DNA from: CAZGUX01 sp046160045
GTDB lineage: Bacteria; Acidobacteriota; Terriglobia; Bryobacterales; Bryobacteraceae
Length of the DNA stretch: 64,000 nucleotides
Reading direction: 5' to 3'
Assembly: GCA_046160045.1 (NCBI GenBank)
Contig: JBJXGR010000267.1
Span: 1-64,000, forward strand
Part shown: piece after piece, positions 24,965 through 32,650 of the stretch
Layout of the letters: each line of letters begins with the position of its first letter
How positions within the stretch are numbered: the stretch's first letter is position 1
Program-made: the position numbers and the translations under genes
Notes under the pieces: generated by a model
The model's input: only the letters and a program-made list of their open reading frames with translations
Databases searched by the model: none
What the model was told of the DNA's origin: nothing

Positions 24965-26107
24965 ATGCGAATCAAAGGGACGCCTGCCTTGTGGTGGAAC
25001 CGGTTCATGCGCCGGTGGCGGGCGCACATCACGCTGGCCGGCGTCCTGTACAGCGGCGCGCTCACCGTGGTTTGTACCGTCGCCCTTCTGTCGGGCAATA
25101 ACCTGCTGTTTCTGGTGCTGGCGGCCATGCTGTCGCTCCTGATGCTCTCCGGCTTTTTGAGCCGCCTGAGCCTGGCCGGTCTGGAGATGGACTTTGTCAC
25201 GCCCGAGCACATTACGGCGGGCCAGCCGGTCGCCGCCACCTTAGCCGTGCGGAACCTGAAATCCTGGATGCCATCCTTCTCGCTGCGGGTGGAAGGCGCC
25301 CCGGCCAGCGGCGCCGAGGCTCCCGACATCCTCCGTACCTCCGTATACATCCCGGTCATCCCCGGGGGCGCGACCATCGAGGACTCCGTCGAGATTCGAT
25401 TCGCGCGCCGGGGTTCTTACCGCCAGCACGGTTTCTTCATCAGCACGCGGTTCCCTTTCGGATTTCGCGAGAAGACCGCCGAGGTCAGTCTGGCCCGGGA
25501 GGTGCTCGTGTACCCTTCCATCGAGCCAAGGCCCGCCTTCGAAGAACTGACGTCGGCCGTCACCGGAGAAATCGAGGGCATGCATCGCGGCTCAGGCCAC
25601 GACCTCTACCGCATCCGCCCCTATCAGGCCACCGAGAGCGCGCGAAACGTGGATTGGAAAACCTCGGCCCACACCGGTGAACTCCAGGTGCGCGAATTTG
25701 CGCGCGAGGAGGACCGGCAGGTGGAGATCTACTTCGACCGCAACATCGACTCCCGCGACGCTGCCCAGCGCGGCTGGTTTGAACAGACCGTGGACTTCTG
25801 CGCGTTCCTCTCCTGGCGGCTTGCGCAGCGCGGCGTGACCTTCCACTTTCGCACGCAAGGTTTTAGCCGCAGGGTTCCGGGGGAATCCGACGTGTATACT
25901 ATTCTTAAGTTTCTGGCTTTGGTCACCGCAGTCGCTCAGGGCCCGCTGGATCCGCCCCATGACGAATCAAGCTTGCAGATCGTCATCAGCCAGACGCCCA
26001 GCGCGGCGGAGGCTCTGGGCTGGACCCCTGCCTTGGTGCTGGATGGCCGCTCTGGTGTGCTGGCCGCTCAGGGCGCAATCCCCGCAACCGGACCCGCCCA
26101 GGCTTGA
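24965..26107 (+). CDS. DUF58 domain-containing membrane protein
   Basis: 380 residues. Two N-terminal membrane helices (about 20-65) are followed by a periplasm-facing segment and then the DUF58 region. That region has the hallmark R-P-Y-Q-A-T-E-S-A-R-N-V-D-W-K-T-S-A at about 218-235, then R-E-F-A-R-E-E-D-R-Q-V-E-I-Y-F-D. DUF58 proteins normally sit in operons with MoxR AAA+ ATPases and transglutaminase-like proteins. Neither is present here, so this is an isolated copy. Its 3' end overlaps the next gene in another frame. Confidence 0.85.
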   Translation: MRIKGTPALWWNRFMRRWRAHITLAGVLYSGALTVVCTVALLSGNNLLFLVLAAMLSLLMLSGFLSRLSLAGLEMDFVTPEHITAGQPVAATLAVRNLKSWMPSFSLRVEGAPASGAEAPDILRTSVYIPVIPGGATIEDSVEIRFARRGSYRQHGFFISTRFPFGFREKTAEVSLAREVLVYPSIEPRPAFEELTSAVTGEIEGMHRGSGHDLYRIRPYQATESARNVDWKTSAHTGELQVREFAREEDRQVEIYFDRNIDSRDAAQRGWFEQTVDFCAFLSWRLAQRGVTFHFRTQGFSRRVPGESDVYTILKFLALVTAVAQGPLDPPHDESSLQIVISQTPSAAEALGWTPALVLDGRSGVLAAQGAIPATGPAQA

Positions 26108-27938
26108 GCCCATTCGTACCGCCATCACTGTCGTCGAACGCGTCCAAAGCGAAGCTCCAGCCTCTATCACCGTGATCGACGCCGGCGAAATGCGCTCGAT
26201 CCCGGGCACAAACATTGATGACCGCCTGCGCAATGTTCCCGGCTTCAGCCTCTTTCGCAGATCCTCCAGCGTGGTGGCCAATCCCACGACACAAGGCGTT
26301 TCGCTGCGCGGCATCGGTTCGTCGGGCGCAAGCCGCACCCTGGTCTTGTGGGATGGCATCCCCGCCAATGACCCATTCGGCGGCTGGGTCTACTGGACGC
26401 GGTTTGCCCCGGAGGAGCTGGCCCGCGTGGAAGTGTCCCGCGGGGCCTCCACCAGCCTGTTCGGCGACCGGGCGCTCGGTGGAGCGATTCATCTGTTTTC
26501 GCGCGAACCGGAGCCCCGCCGCTTGACCGCCCGCTACGAGGGCGGAAACCGCAACTCGCACGACGCCGGCGCCGGTTACTCGCACCTCTTCACGTCGAAG
26601 CCAATCGGCCTTTCGACGACTGGCCGAGCCTACACGACGGACGGCTACCACATTGTCCCGGACCAGATTCGCGGAACCGTGGACTCGCTGGCAGGTGTCC
26701 GGTTTGTCACCGGCGATGTGCGCCTGGATTGGCTGGGGCCAGCGAACCGGTTCTTCCTCAAAAGCGACCTGCTCGTCGAGGATCGCGCCAACGGCACCGT
26801 CGCGCAGCGAAATTCCACCTCTTTGGGTACCGTCTCCGGGCGCTACTTCCGCGAGTTCGGCGACCAGTCCGTGTCCGTGCTTGGATTTCACAACCGGCAG
26901 GAGTTGCGTGCCTCGTTCTCCGCCATCGCCGCGAATCGCAATTCCGAGCGGATCACCTACCGGCAATCGGTCCCCGCGGAGGCCATGGGCGGCGCGGCCG
27001 TATGGTCGCTGCGAAAGTCGTCCGCCAACCTGCTCGCCGGCGCCGACGTCTTCCGCGTCGAGGGTTACAGCCGCGACTTTCTCGTCCCGTCCGGCCTGCG
27101 GCTGGGCGGCGGGACGATGCTCCAGCACGGTCTGTTTGCCCAGGGCGATGTCACCGCCGGCCCCGCCAGATTCTACCTGGGAGGCCGCCACCAATTCACC
27201 GGCCAGGATCGGAAGTTCTTCAGTCCCAGCGCCGGCGCCGTCGTAGGACACGGTTGGGTCCGGGGCAGGGCTTCGGTCTACCGCAGTTTTCGCGCCCCCA
27301 CTCTGAACGAATTGTTTCGCGAGTTCCGCGCGGGAAACACCGCGACGCTCCCCAACGCCGCGCTGAAGCCCGAGACACTCACCGGCGTCGAGACCGGCAT
27401 CGACTTTGCCGGCGAGTCGGCCACCTTCCGGGTGACGGCCTACCGGAACCGGCTCAACGACCTCATCACCAACGTCACGTTGCGGTCGACTCCGGCCGAG
27501 ATCGTCCGGCAGCGCCAGAACTCCGCCTCCGCCCTCAGCCGGGGCGTGGAGGCCGACCTCATGGGCCGCTGGCGCTGGCTGCGCACGGAGGGCGGGTATC
27601 TCTTTGTCGACTCGCGCTTCGCCACCGGGGAGCGTGTCCCACAGATTCCGCGTCACCAAGGCTCGCTCCAATTCATCGCGGAGAAGGAGGGAACCCTGGT
27701 GAGCGCCGGGGTCAGGAGCTTTGCCGCCCAGTTCGACGACGACCGCAACCAGTTCCTGCTTCCGGGCTTCGCCACCGCGCAACTGATGGTGCGCCAGCGG
27801 CTGAGGCATGGACTTTCTGCCGTGGCCGCGTTTGAAAACCTACTCGACCGTGTTTTTTTTACAGGCTACACACCTACCCCAACCATCGGCGCACCGCGCC
27901 TCTGGAGGGTTGGGCTGAGGTGGGATGGCCACCTCTAA
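26043..27938 (+). CDS. TonB-dependent outer-membrane receptor
   Basis: 631 residues from the ATG at 26043, which gives a compact signal peptide (MAALVCWPLRAQ). A longer start at 25959 would overlap the DUF58 gene by 149 bases. The plug domain, about 30-160, has A-S-I-T-V-I-D-A-G-E-M-R, then Q-G-V-S-L-R-G-I-G-S-S-G-A-S-R-T, then V-E-V-S-R-G-A-S-T-S-L-F-G. The barrel includes S-V-Y-R-S-F-R-A-P-T-L-N-E-L-F-R and a terminal aromatic-rich strand. It imports a siderophore, cobalamin or carbohydrate using the TonB system; the ligand is not evident. Its C-terminus (WRVGLRWDGHL) lacks the usual terminal Phe. Confidence 0.9.
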   Translation: MAALVCWPLRAQSPQPDPPRLEPIRTAITVVERVQSEAPASITVIDAGEMRSIPGTNIDDRLRNVPGFSLFRRSSSVVANPTTQGVSLRGIGSSGASRTLVLWDGIPANDPFGGWVYWTRFAPEELARVEVSRGASTSLFGDRALGGAIHLFSREPEPRRLTARYEGGNRNSHDAGAGYSHLFTSKPIGLSTTGRAYTTDGYHIVPDQIRGTVDSLAGVRFVTGDVRLDWLGPANRFFLKSDLLVEDRANGTVAQRNSTSLGTVSGRYFREFGDQSVSVLGFHNRQELRASFSAIAANRNSERITYRQSVPAEAMGGAAVWSLRKSSANLLAGADVFRVEGYSRDFLVPSGLRLGGGTMLQHGLFAQGDVTAGPARFYLGGRHQFTGQDRKFFSPSAGAVVGHGWVRGRASVYRSFRAPTLNELFREFRAGNTATLPNAALKPETLTGVETGIDFAGESATFRVTAYRNRLNDLITNVTLRSTPAEIVRQRQNSASALSRGVEADLMGRWRWLRTEGGYLFVDSRFATGERVPQIPRHQGSLQFIAEKEGTLVSAGVRSFAAQFDDDRNQFLLPGFATAQLMVRQRLRHGLSAVAAFENLLDRVFFTGYTPTPTIGAPRLWRVGLRWDGHL

Positions 27939-28067
27939 CCGTCACCTTATTAATCACTTGCCAACTTCTTGCCCACCCTGGCCCCCCTCGGCCTTTTGAT
28001 TGGTAACCTGGGTGCATGACAATCTGGCACGGAGACGCCGGGCCAGCATCGAAAGTCCACAGAGTAT

Positions 28068-28868
28068 ATGAACATGAAACTCGTTGCCGCCACCGTAGCC
28101 GCGTTGGGCCTGATGCTCGGCGGATGTAGCCGAAGCACCCAGACGGCTGAAACCGCGCCCCCTCCTCCAACGGAAACACAGGCTCCCGAAAGCCAGCCGG
28201 GAGCCGCGGCTCTCGCGCCGCCCGCGGCGACTTCAACGCCCGGAAGCAGCATCGCTCCCCGTCCGCCGGCCGCTGCGCCTCGTTCCACGACACCACGTTC
28301 TTCGGTTGCACCCGCGCCTGCTCCCAAAGCCCCGCCGGAGCCGAAGATTGTGGTCGTGACCGTGCCCGCCGGTACAGCCATCGCCGTGCGCACGGTTGAG
28401 TCTCTATCTACCAAGACCGCAACCCCCGGCCAGCGTTTCGAAGCCACGCTCGCCGAGGATTTGCGTGAAGATGGGCGCCTGATCGCTCAACGAGGCGCCC
28501 GGGCCGAAGGGCGCGTTGTCGAGTCCGAGAAAGGCGGCAGGGTCAAAGGAACCGCTTCTCTCACTCTGCAGTTGACCAGTCTGCAGTTGGCCAATGGCAG
28601 CACCACAGAACTCACGACGGGCACGGTTGCTCGCGAAGCCGCCAAGAGTACCAAGAAGGACGCACTGAAAGTAGGCATCGCGTCGGGCGTCGGAGCGGCC
28701 ATCGGCGCCATCGCCGGGGGCGGTAAAGGCGCGGCCATCGGTGCGGGAGCAGGTGCCGCCGGAGGCACCGGCGTCGTTCTCGGCACGCGAGGCGATGCGG
28801 CCTCAATTCCCAGCGAATCTGTTTTGACATTTACTCTTCAAACGCCGATCACCGTCAAGAATCCCTGA
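28068..28868 (+). CDS. Lipoprotein with proline-rich linker and glycine-zipper region
   Basis: 266 residues. The lipobox L-M-L-G-G-C at about 15-20 predicts lipid anchoring. Residues 25-100 are proline/alanine-rich. A folded part at about 100-190 has V-P-A-G-T-A-I-A-V-R-T-V-E-S-L-S and R-F-E-A-T-L-A-E-D-L. A glycine-zipper stretch follows at about 205-240 (GVGAAIGAIAGGGKGAAIGA). Glycine zippers insert into or pack against membranes. Similar lipoproteins are common in Acidobacteria without known function. A classic intrinsic terminator follows 25 bases after the stop. Confidence 0.75.
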   Translation: MNMKLVAATVAALGLMLGGCSRSTQTAETAPPPPTETQAPESQPGAAALAPPAATSTPGSSIAPRPPAAAPRSTTPRSSVAPAPAPKAPPEPKIVVVTVPAGTAIAVRTVESLSTKTATPGQRFEATLAEDLREDGRLIAQRGARAEGRVVESEKGGRVKGTASLTLQLTSLQLANGSTTELTTGTVAREAAKSTKKDALKVGIASGVGAAIGAIAGGGKGAAIGAGAGAAGGTGVVLGTRGDAASIPSESVLTFTLQTPITVKNP

Positions 28869-28892
28869 ACTTGCTCTCTCTCTGCGCAGCAC

Positions 28893-28923
28893 GGGCGGGT
28901 CTAAAGTGACCCGCCCTTTTTTT
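28893..28923 (+). terminator. Rho-independent terminator after the glycine-zipper lipoprotein gene
   Basis: A perfect stem GGGCGGGTC / GACCCGCCC with loop TAAAGT is followed by seven T residues, ending just before the 3' end of the convergent tonB-like gene. Confidence 0.9.
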
Positions 28924-28943
28924 GTTGGAAGGCGCTACGGCAA

Positions 28944-29690
28944 TCACTGCGTAAGGGTGAAGTTGACATCGATCTGGGTCAGCACCTCGACCGGGTTGTC
29001 GTTGAGGAAAGTCGGCCGGTACCGCCACTGGAGCACGGCGTCGACCGCGGCCTTCACCAGGAGCGGCGGGCCAGTGAGAACCCGCAGGTTGCGAATCGCC
29101 CCCTCCCGATCGATGACTGCCTCAAGCTTGACGGTACCCTGGACGCGCGCCTGCCTCGCGAGTGGCGGATAGGCCGGTTTGACCTGATGGATGATGCGGG
29201 CCGCCTGGACCAGGCCGCCGACTTTCAGTTGGGTGATCGGTTGCGTCGTTTCCTTCGGCGGATCCGCCGCCCGGGGTGGAGGAGGCGGCGCAGTGGGGGT
29301 AACCGCCGGTCCCACGGTCCCGCCGGGTCCGAGACCGCCCGGAACTCCAACGCCGGGAAGTCCGCCAGGGACGCCTCCGCCCAGGGAAGGCGCCTGGTCC
29401 GCGAAGTCCAGCGGGGACGCGGCAGGGGCCCGGTCAGAGGGTGGGAGGAACAGAGTTCTGGGCCCGAGAGTGGCGGCCGGCGCAGAGGAAATCCTCCCGC
29501 TGCGAGCCGCCGGCGGAGGCGGAACCGGAACAGCGAAGACGCCGGCCCAGCGGCGGACGGGCAACGCTTCGCTGAAAATCAGGGACGTCATCATCAACCC
29601 GCCAACCAGCAATGACTGGCCGGCGGCGCTGACGGCAATGGCGGAAGCGGCACGGCCGCGCTGCCGCGGCACGAAGACAGTCTCGAACAT
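28944..29690 (-). CDS. TonB family protein
   Basis: 248 residues from the ATG at 29690. That start is preceded by a strong GGAGGT five bases upstream, which decides it over a start 96 bases earlier. There is one membrane helix near residues 20-40 (SLLVGGLMMTSLIFSEAL), a long proline/glycine linker, and a C-terminal TonB_C domain at about 165-248. The domain has V-K-P-A-Y-P-P-L-A-R-Q-A-R-V-Q-G-T-V, then V-L-Q-W-R-Y-R-P-T, and ends F-T-L. It is divergent from the blaI-like regulator gene, whose membrane peptidase partner carries a very similar C-terminal domain. It may energise outer-membrane transport or work as a signalling partner. Confidence 0.87.
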   Translation of the reverse strand: MFETVFVPRQRGRAASAIAVSAAGQSLLVGGLMMTSLIFSEALPVRRWAGVFAVPVPPPPAARSGRISSAPAATLGPRTLFLPPSDRAPAASPLDFADQAPSLGGGVPGGLPGVGVPGGLGPGGTVGPAVTPTAPPPPPRAADPPKETTQPITQLKVGGLVQAARIIHQVKPAYPPLARQARVQGTVKLEAVIDREGAIRNLRVLTGPPLLVKAAVDAVLQWRYRPTFLNDNPVEVLTQIDVNFTLTQ

Positions 29691-29713
29691 AGCGGACCTC
29701 CAGTCGTCGTCGC

Positions 29714-29739
29714 CGAAGCCGGCGGCACTGCCGGCTTCG
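29714..29739. promoter_or_regulatory. Perfect 10-bp stem hairpin in the tonB-like leader
   Basis: CGAAGCCGGC and GCCGGCTTCG flank a six-base loop, 23 bases before the tonB-like start on the minus strand. On the plus strand the stem is followed by TTTT. It could terminate readthrough from the plus strand or structure the tonB-like leader. Confidence 0.45.
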
Positions 29740-29908
29740 TTTTGGTTCAACTCGAGATCCGGCCGGATCTGTAAGGTTAGACACAAAGGCGCAAGCGGGA
29801 GTTCCCAAGAGACTCAGTTTCAGCCCGCGGTTCCCGCCTTGAAACAAATCGCACTCCCGGGAACAAGGCAGGCGCGGCCGGTGTCTCTATTGACCAGCGC
29901 CGCGAATG

Positions 29909-29944
29909 GTGCTAGATTTCTAGCACAGTGCTAAGCAGCTAGCA
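29909..29944. promoter_or_regulatory. Two operator-like dyads upstream of the blaI-like gene
   Basis: A perfect 18-base palindrome, GTGCTAGATTTCTAGCAC (29909-29926), is followed by a second dyad with the same half-sites, TGCTAAGCAGCTAGCA (29929-29944), ending next to the start codon. Paired dyads are typical of BlaI/MecI operators, which bind two repressor dimers. The half-site TGCTA differs from the staphylococcal TACA/TGTA operator, so this is inferred from position and symmetry. Confidence 0.7.
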
Positions 29945-29950
29945 GTGGAA

Positions 29951-30343
29951 ATGAAAATGACAGCGCATCACACCAATCTCTCCCGGCGCGAGCGGCAGAT
30001 CATGGACATCCTCTACCGGCGCGGCCGGGCGACCGCGGCGGAAATCCACTCTGAACTCCCCGAGCGCCCCAGTTACTCGGCCGTCCGGGCGCACTTGCGG
30101 ACTCTCGAAGACAAGGGCCATGTCCGTCACCTGGCCGAGGACCTGCGGTACGTCTACGTGCCGACCCTGCACCCCGACCGGGCACGCCGGGGGGCGCTCA
30201 ATCACCTGGTCGACACCTTCTTCGGCGGTTCGGCGGCGCGGGCCGCCGCGGCCCTGATCGACGGCCATTCGTCGAAACTCTCCAGCGACGACCTCGACCG
30301 GTTGGAGCGGCTGATCGACGAAGCCAAGAGCAAAGGAGTGTAG
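29951..30343 (+). CDS. BlaI/MecI/CopY family transcriptional repressor
   Basis: 130 residues from the ATG at 29951; GTG 29945 and ATG 29957 are alternatives. The winged-helix domain spans about 5-75: L-S-R-R-E-R-Q-I-M-D-I-L-Y, R-A-T-A-A-E-I-H-S-E-L-P, S-Y-S-A-V-R-A-H-L-R-T-L-E-D-K-G. A C-terminal dimerisation and cleavage region follows with G-G-S-A-A-R-A-A. BlaI-type repressors are released from DNA when the partner M56 peptidase triggers their proteolysis. The peptidase gene starts 3 bases downstream. Two dyads directly upstream suggest autoregulation and control of the divergent tonB-like gene. Confidence 0.92.
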   Translation: MKMTAHHTNLSRRERQIMDILYRRGRATAAEIHSELPERPSYSAVRAHLRTLEDKGHVRHLAEDLRYVYVPTLHPDRARRGALNHLVDTFFGGSAARAAAALIDGHSSKLSSDDLDRLERLIDEAKSKGV

Positions 30344-30346
30344 GCG

Positions 30347-31879
30347 ATGATCGAGATTGCGTGGAAAGCGACGCTGATCCTGGCCGTCGCCGGCGTGGCC
30401 TCCGTGCTCGCCAGGCGGACCTCCGCCGCCGTCCGGCACCTGGTATGGCTGGCGGCTTTGGCGTCTCTGCTCATGCTGCCGATGACGGCGAGCCTGGCCC
30501 CGGCATGGCGTCCGGCGTTGCCGGCGACTCTGCGTACGCTGCCGCAGACGTCGTGGATCGTGATCGATGTCATCGCGGAGAGGGGACGATGGCAAATGGA
30601 CTGGCAGCGCATGGCGTGGCTGGTCTGGGTGTCCGGCGCACTTGCCCTGGCAGCGCGAGCCGTTCTCTCTCAGACCCGCGCCGCCCGCCTCGCCGCTCGC
30701 GCGACGGTCTTCCCCGGATACTCCGCCGTCCGGTTGAGCGGCGACATCTCGATTCCGATGGTGGTGGGCCTGTTCGATCCGGTGGTGCTGTTGCCGTCCC
30801 TGGCCCGAAGTTGGAGCGCCGAGCGCATGCGCCTGGTCCTGCGCCATGAACTTGCCCATGTCGTCCGGCGCGACACCATCGGCTGCGCGCTCGCCGAACT
30901 GGCCTGCGCTCTCTACTGGCCCCACCCCTTGGTTTGGTTCGCGTCTGCCCGTTTGCGCCAGGAGTGCGAGCAGGCCTGCGACGACGCCGTCCTCGAACAG
31001 GGAGAGAAGGCCTCTCTATATGCGGAGCATCTGGTTGATCTGGTTCGCGGCCTGACCCGCCGTCAACCTCAGTTTGAAGGAGGAATCGCTATGGCACGTG
31101 TTACCGATCTCGAGCATCGTCTGAAGGCAATGCTCAGTTCCAATCGTTCCCGCAGGGCCGCCGGCCCCGGACTGGCCGTCGCGGCCACGCTGGCGGCCAT
31201 CGCGGTCCTGTTGCCCCTCTCCGCGTTCAAGGCGCCCGCGCAAACCGGGGCAGCTATCTCCGGCGTCGTTCGGGATGCCTCCGGCGCCACCGTGCCCAAA
31301 GCGCGGGTTACGCTCCTGTTCCCCGGTTCCGACCGGCAGGAGTTCACCACCACCAGCGACGTCGGCGAGTTCTCGTTCAAACCGCTAACGTATGGCCTAT
31401 ACAACATCAAAGTCGCCAAGGGCGGATTCGCACTCCTCCAGTTGCAGGGCGTCACCGCCGGGCATGGAGCCGCGGCGCGTCTCGAATTGGTGCTCAACGT
31501 AGGCCAGGTGAGCGAGACGGTCGACGTCGCCGGTGAGCGTCCGTCCGCGGTGAGAACGGGGACGGCGCTGCCGACGGGCCCCCCGACCCGAATCCGCGTG
31601 GGCGGCAACGTTCAGGCGACGAAACTGGACTACCAGGTGCGGCCGGTCTATCCGCCCGACTGCAAGGCGGAAGGCGTTCAGGGCTCGGTCCTGCTGAGAG
31701 CGGTCATCGGCAAAGATGGTTCCCTGCTGAACGTGGAGCCGGTGAACCAACTGGTGGACAACCGCCTGGCGGAAGCCGCGCTCGCCGCGGTGCGGCTATG
31801 GCGCTACAAGCCGACTCTACTCAACGGCGTGCCTGTGGAGGTCGTCACGATGGTCACGGTGAATTTCACGCTGGAGTAA
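30347..31879 (+). CDS. BlaR1/MecR1-like M56 membrane metallopeptidase fused to carboxypeptidase-regulatory and TonB C-terminal domains
   Basis: 510 residues. Membrane helices lie at about 5-22, 29-50, 88-106 and 268-285. The zinc motif H167-E-L-A-H171 lies in a membrane-proximal cytoplasmic loop, with E-C-E-Q-A-C-D-D near 205 supplying the third ligand. After the last helix comes a carboxypeptidase-regulatory (CnaB-like) domain, about 300-385 (ISGVVRDASGATVPKARVTL). A TonB_C domain follows at about 420-510 (RPVYPPDCKAEGVQGSVLLR, LWRYKPT). In BlaR1 a penicillin-sensor domain occupies this outer position; here it is replaced. It probably senses an envelope signal and cleaves the neighbouring repressor. 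Confidence 0.88.
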   Translation: MIEIAWKATLILAVAGVASVLARRTSAAVRHLVWLAALASLLMLPMTASLAPAWRPALPATLRTLPQTSWIVIDVIAERGRWQMDWQRMAWLVWVSGALALAARAVLSQTRAARLAARATVFPGYSAVRLSGDISIPMVVGLFDPVVLLPSLARSWSAERMRLVLRHELAHVVRRDTIGCALAELACALYWPHPLVWFASARLRQECEQACDDAVLEQGEKASLYAEHLVDLVRGLTRRQPQFEGGIAMARVTDLEHRLKAMLSSNRSRRAAGPGLAVAATLAAIAVLLPLSAFKAPAQTGAAISGVVRDASGATVPKARVTLLFPGSDRQEFTTTSDVGEFSFKPLTYGLYNIKVAKGGFALLQLQGVTAGHGAAARLELVLNVGQVSETVDVAGERPSAVRTGTALPTGPPTRIRVGGNVQATKLDYQVRPVYPPDCKAEGVQGSVLLRAVIGKDGSLLNVEPVNQLVDNRLAEAALAAVRLWRYKPTLLNGVPVEVVTMVTVNFTLE

Positions 31880-31969
31880 AACATTGGGGATTCTCTGTTC
31901 TTTGTTCGGAGAGGGAGCAGCCACCGGCTTTTCAAGGGAGTGTATCGTTGATTTCGGCCGCCGAACAGA

Positions 31970-32563
31970 TCACTCCCGTCCTTCGCGCACCACCAGATGA
32001 GCCCGACGGTTCCGTTGCCAGCAGGATTCCGAAGGTTCCTCGCACTGGGGCTTCTCCCTGCCGTAACTCACGATGTGCAGGCTGGCTTCCGGCACGCCTG
32101 AGTCGCGCAATTGCTCGGCGGCTCGTCTCGCGCGGCGGTCGCCCAGCGCGAGATTGTACTCGGCCGAACCTCGCTCGTCGCAATGGCCTTCCACGGTGAC
32201 CTTCACGGAGGGAAAGCCCGACAGAATGGGGGCCAGCAAACGGGCATTCTGTTGTAGCGCGGTCAACGCTTCGTTCGTGAGGTCGAAACGGTCGTAGGCA
32301 AAGAAGGCGTCCTGCAGCCGACTGCCCAGTTCGGCGAGAATTGCGGCCAGATTGCGAGGCGGCGCAGCTTCCGGGGCTGGGTCGACGATGACGGCCTTCC
32401 CGCTCGGGCCGGCCGCCACTTCCGGTTGCGGGCGCGGTGTCTCTCGAACCGGCGCAGGGCCGGCCTCGGGGGGCACAGGCCTGTCAAGGACGGTCCTCGC
32501 GCGGTGACGAGGACCACATGCGCAGACGGCGGCAATTGCAGCTACCGCAAAAATGACTCTCAT
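31970..32563 (-). CDS. Pal-like OmpA-family lipoprotein
   Basis: 197 residues with a lipobox-type signal peptide (MRVIFAVAAIAAVCAC). A proline-rich linker precedes the OmpA/Pal peptidoglycan-binding domain at about 85-195: F-A-Y-D-R-F-D-L, V-T-V-E-G-H-C-D-E-R-G-S-A-E-Y-N-L-A-L-G, R-A-x-x-A-x-x-L. The E-G-H-C-D-E-R-G-S-x-E-Y-N signature is that of Pal, the lipoprotein linking the outer membrane to peptidoglycan with the Tol system. No tolB or tolQRA genes are nearby, so this may be a secondary Pal. Confidence 0.85.
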   Translation of the reverse strand: MRVIFAVAAIAAVCACGPRHRARTVLDRPVPPEAGPAPVRETPRPQPEVAAGPSGKAVIVDPAPEAAPPRNLAAILAELGSRLQDAFFAYDRFDLTNEALTALQQNARLLAPILSGFPSVKVTVEGHCDERGSAEYNLALGDRRARRAAEQLRDSGVPEASLHIVSYGREKPQCEEPSESCWQRNRRAHLVVREGRE

Positions 32564-32650
32564 AGCCCGATTACACGCGAGCGGGCGCTTCGATTCGATA
32601 CCCGGCAGTGGGTATTTCTTCGTTGTGCCAACGCGACTATTCTGGAAGGC

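Noticed and set aside
25986..27809. 607-residue open frame opposite the TonB-dependent receptor
   Set aside because: Shadow; the plus-strand receptor has clear plug and barrel motifs.
29714..29739. Riboswitch in the tonB-like leader
   Set aside because: Only a single simple hairpin is seen; no conserved aptamer core.
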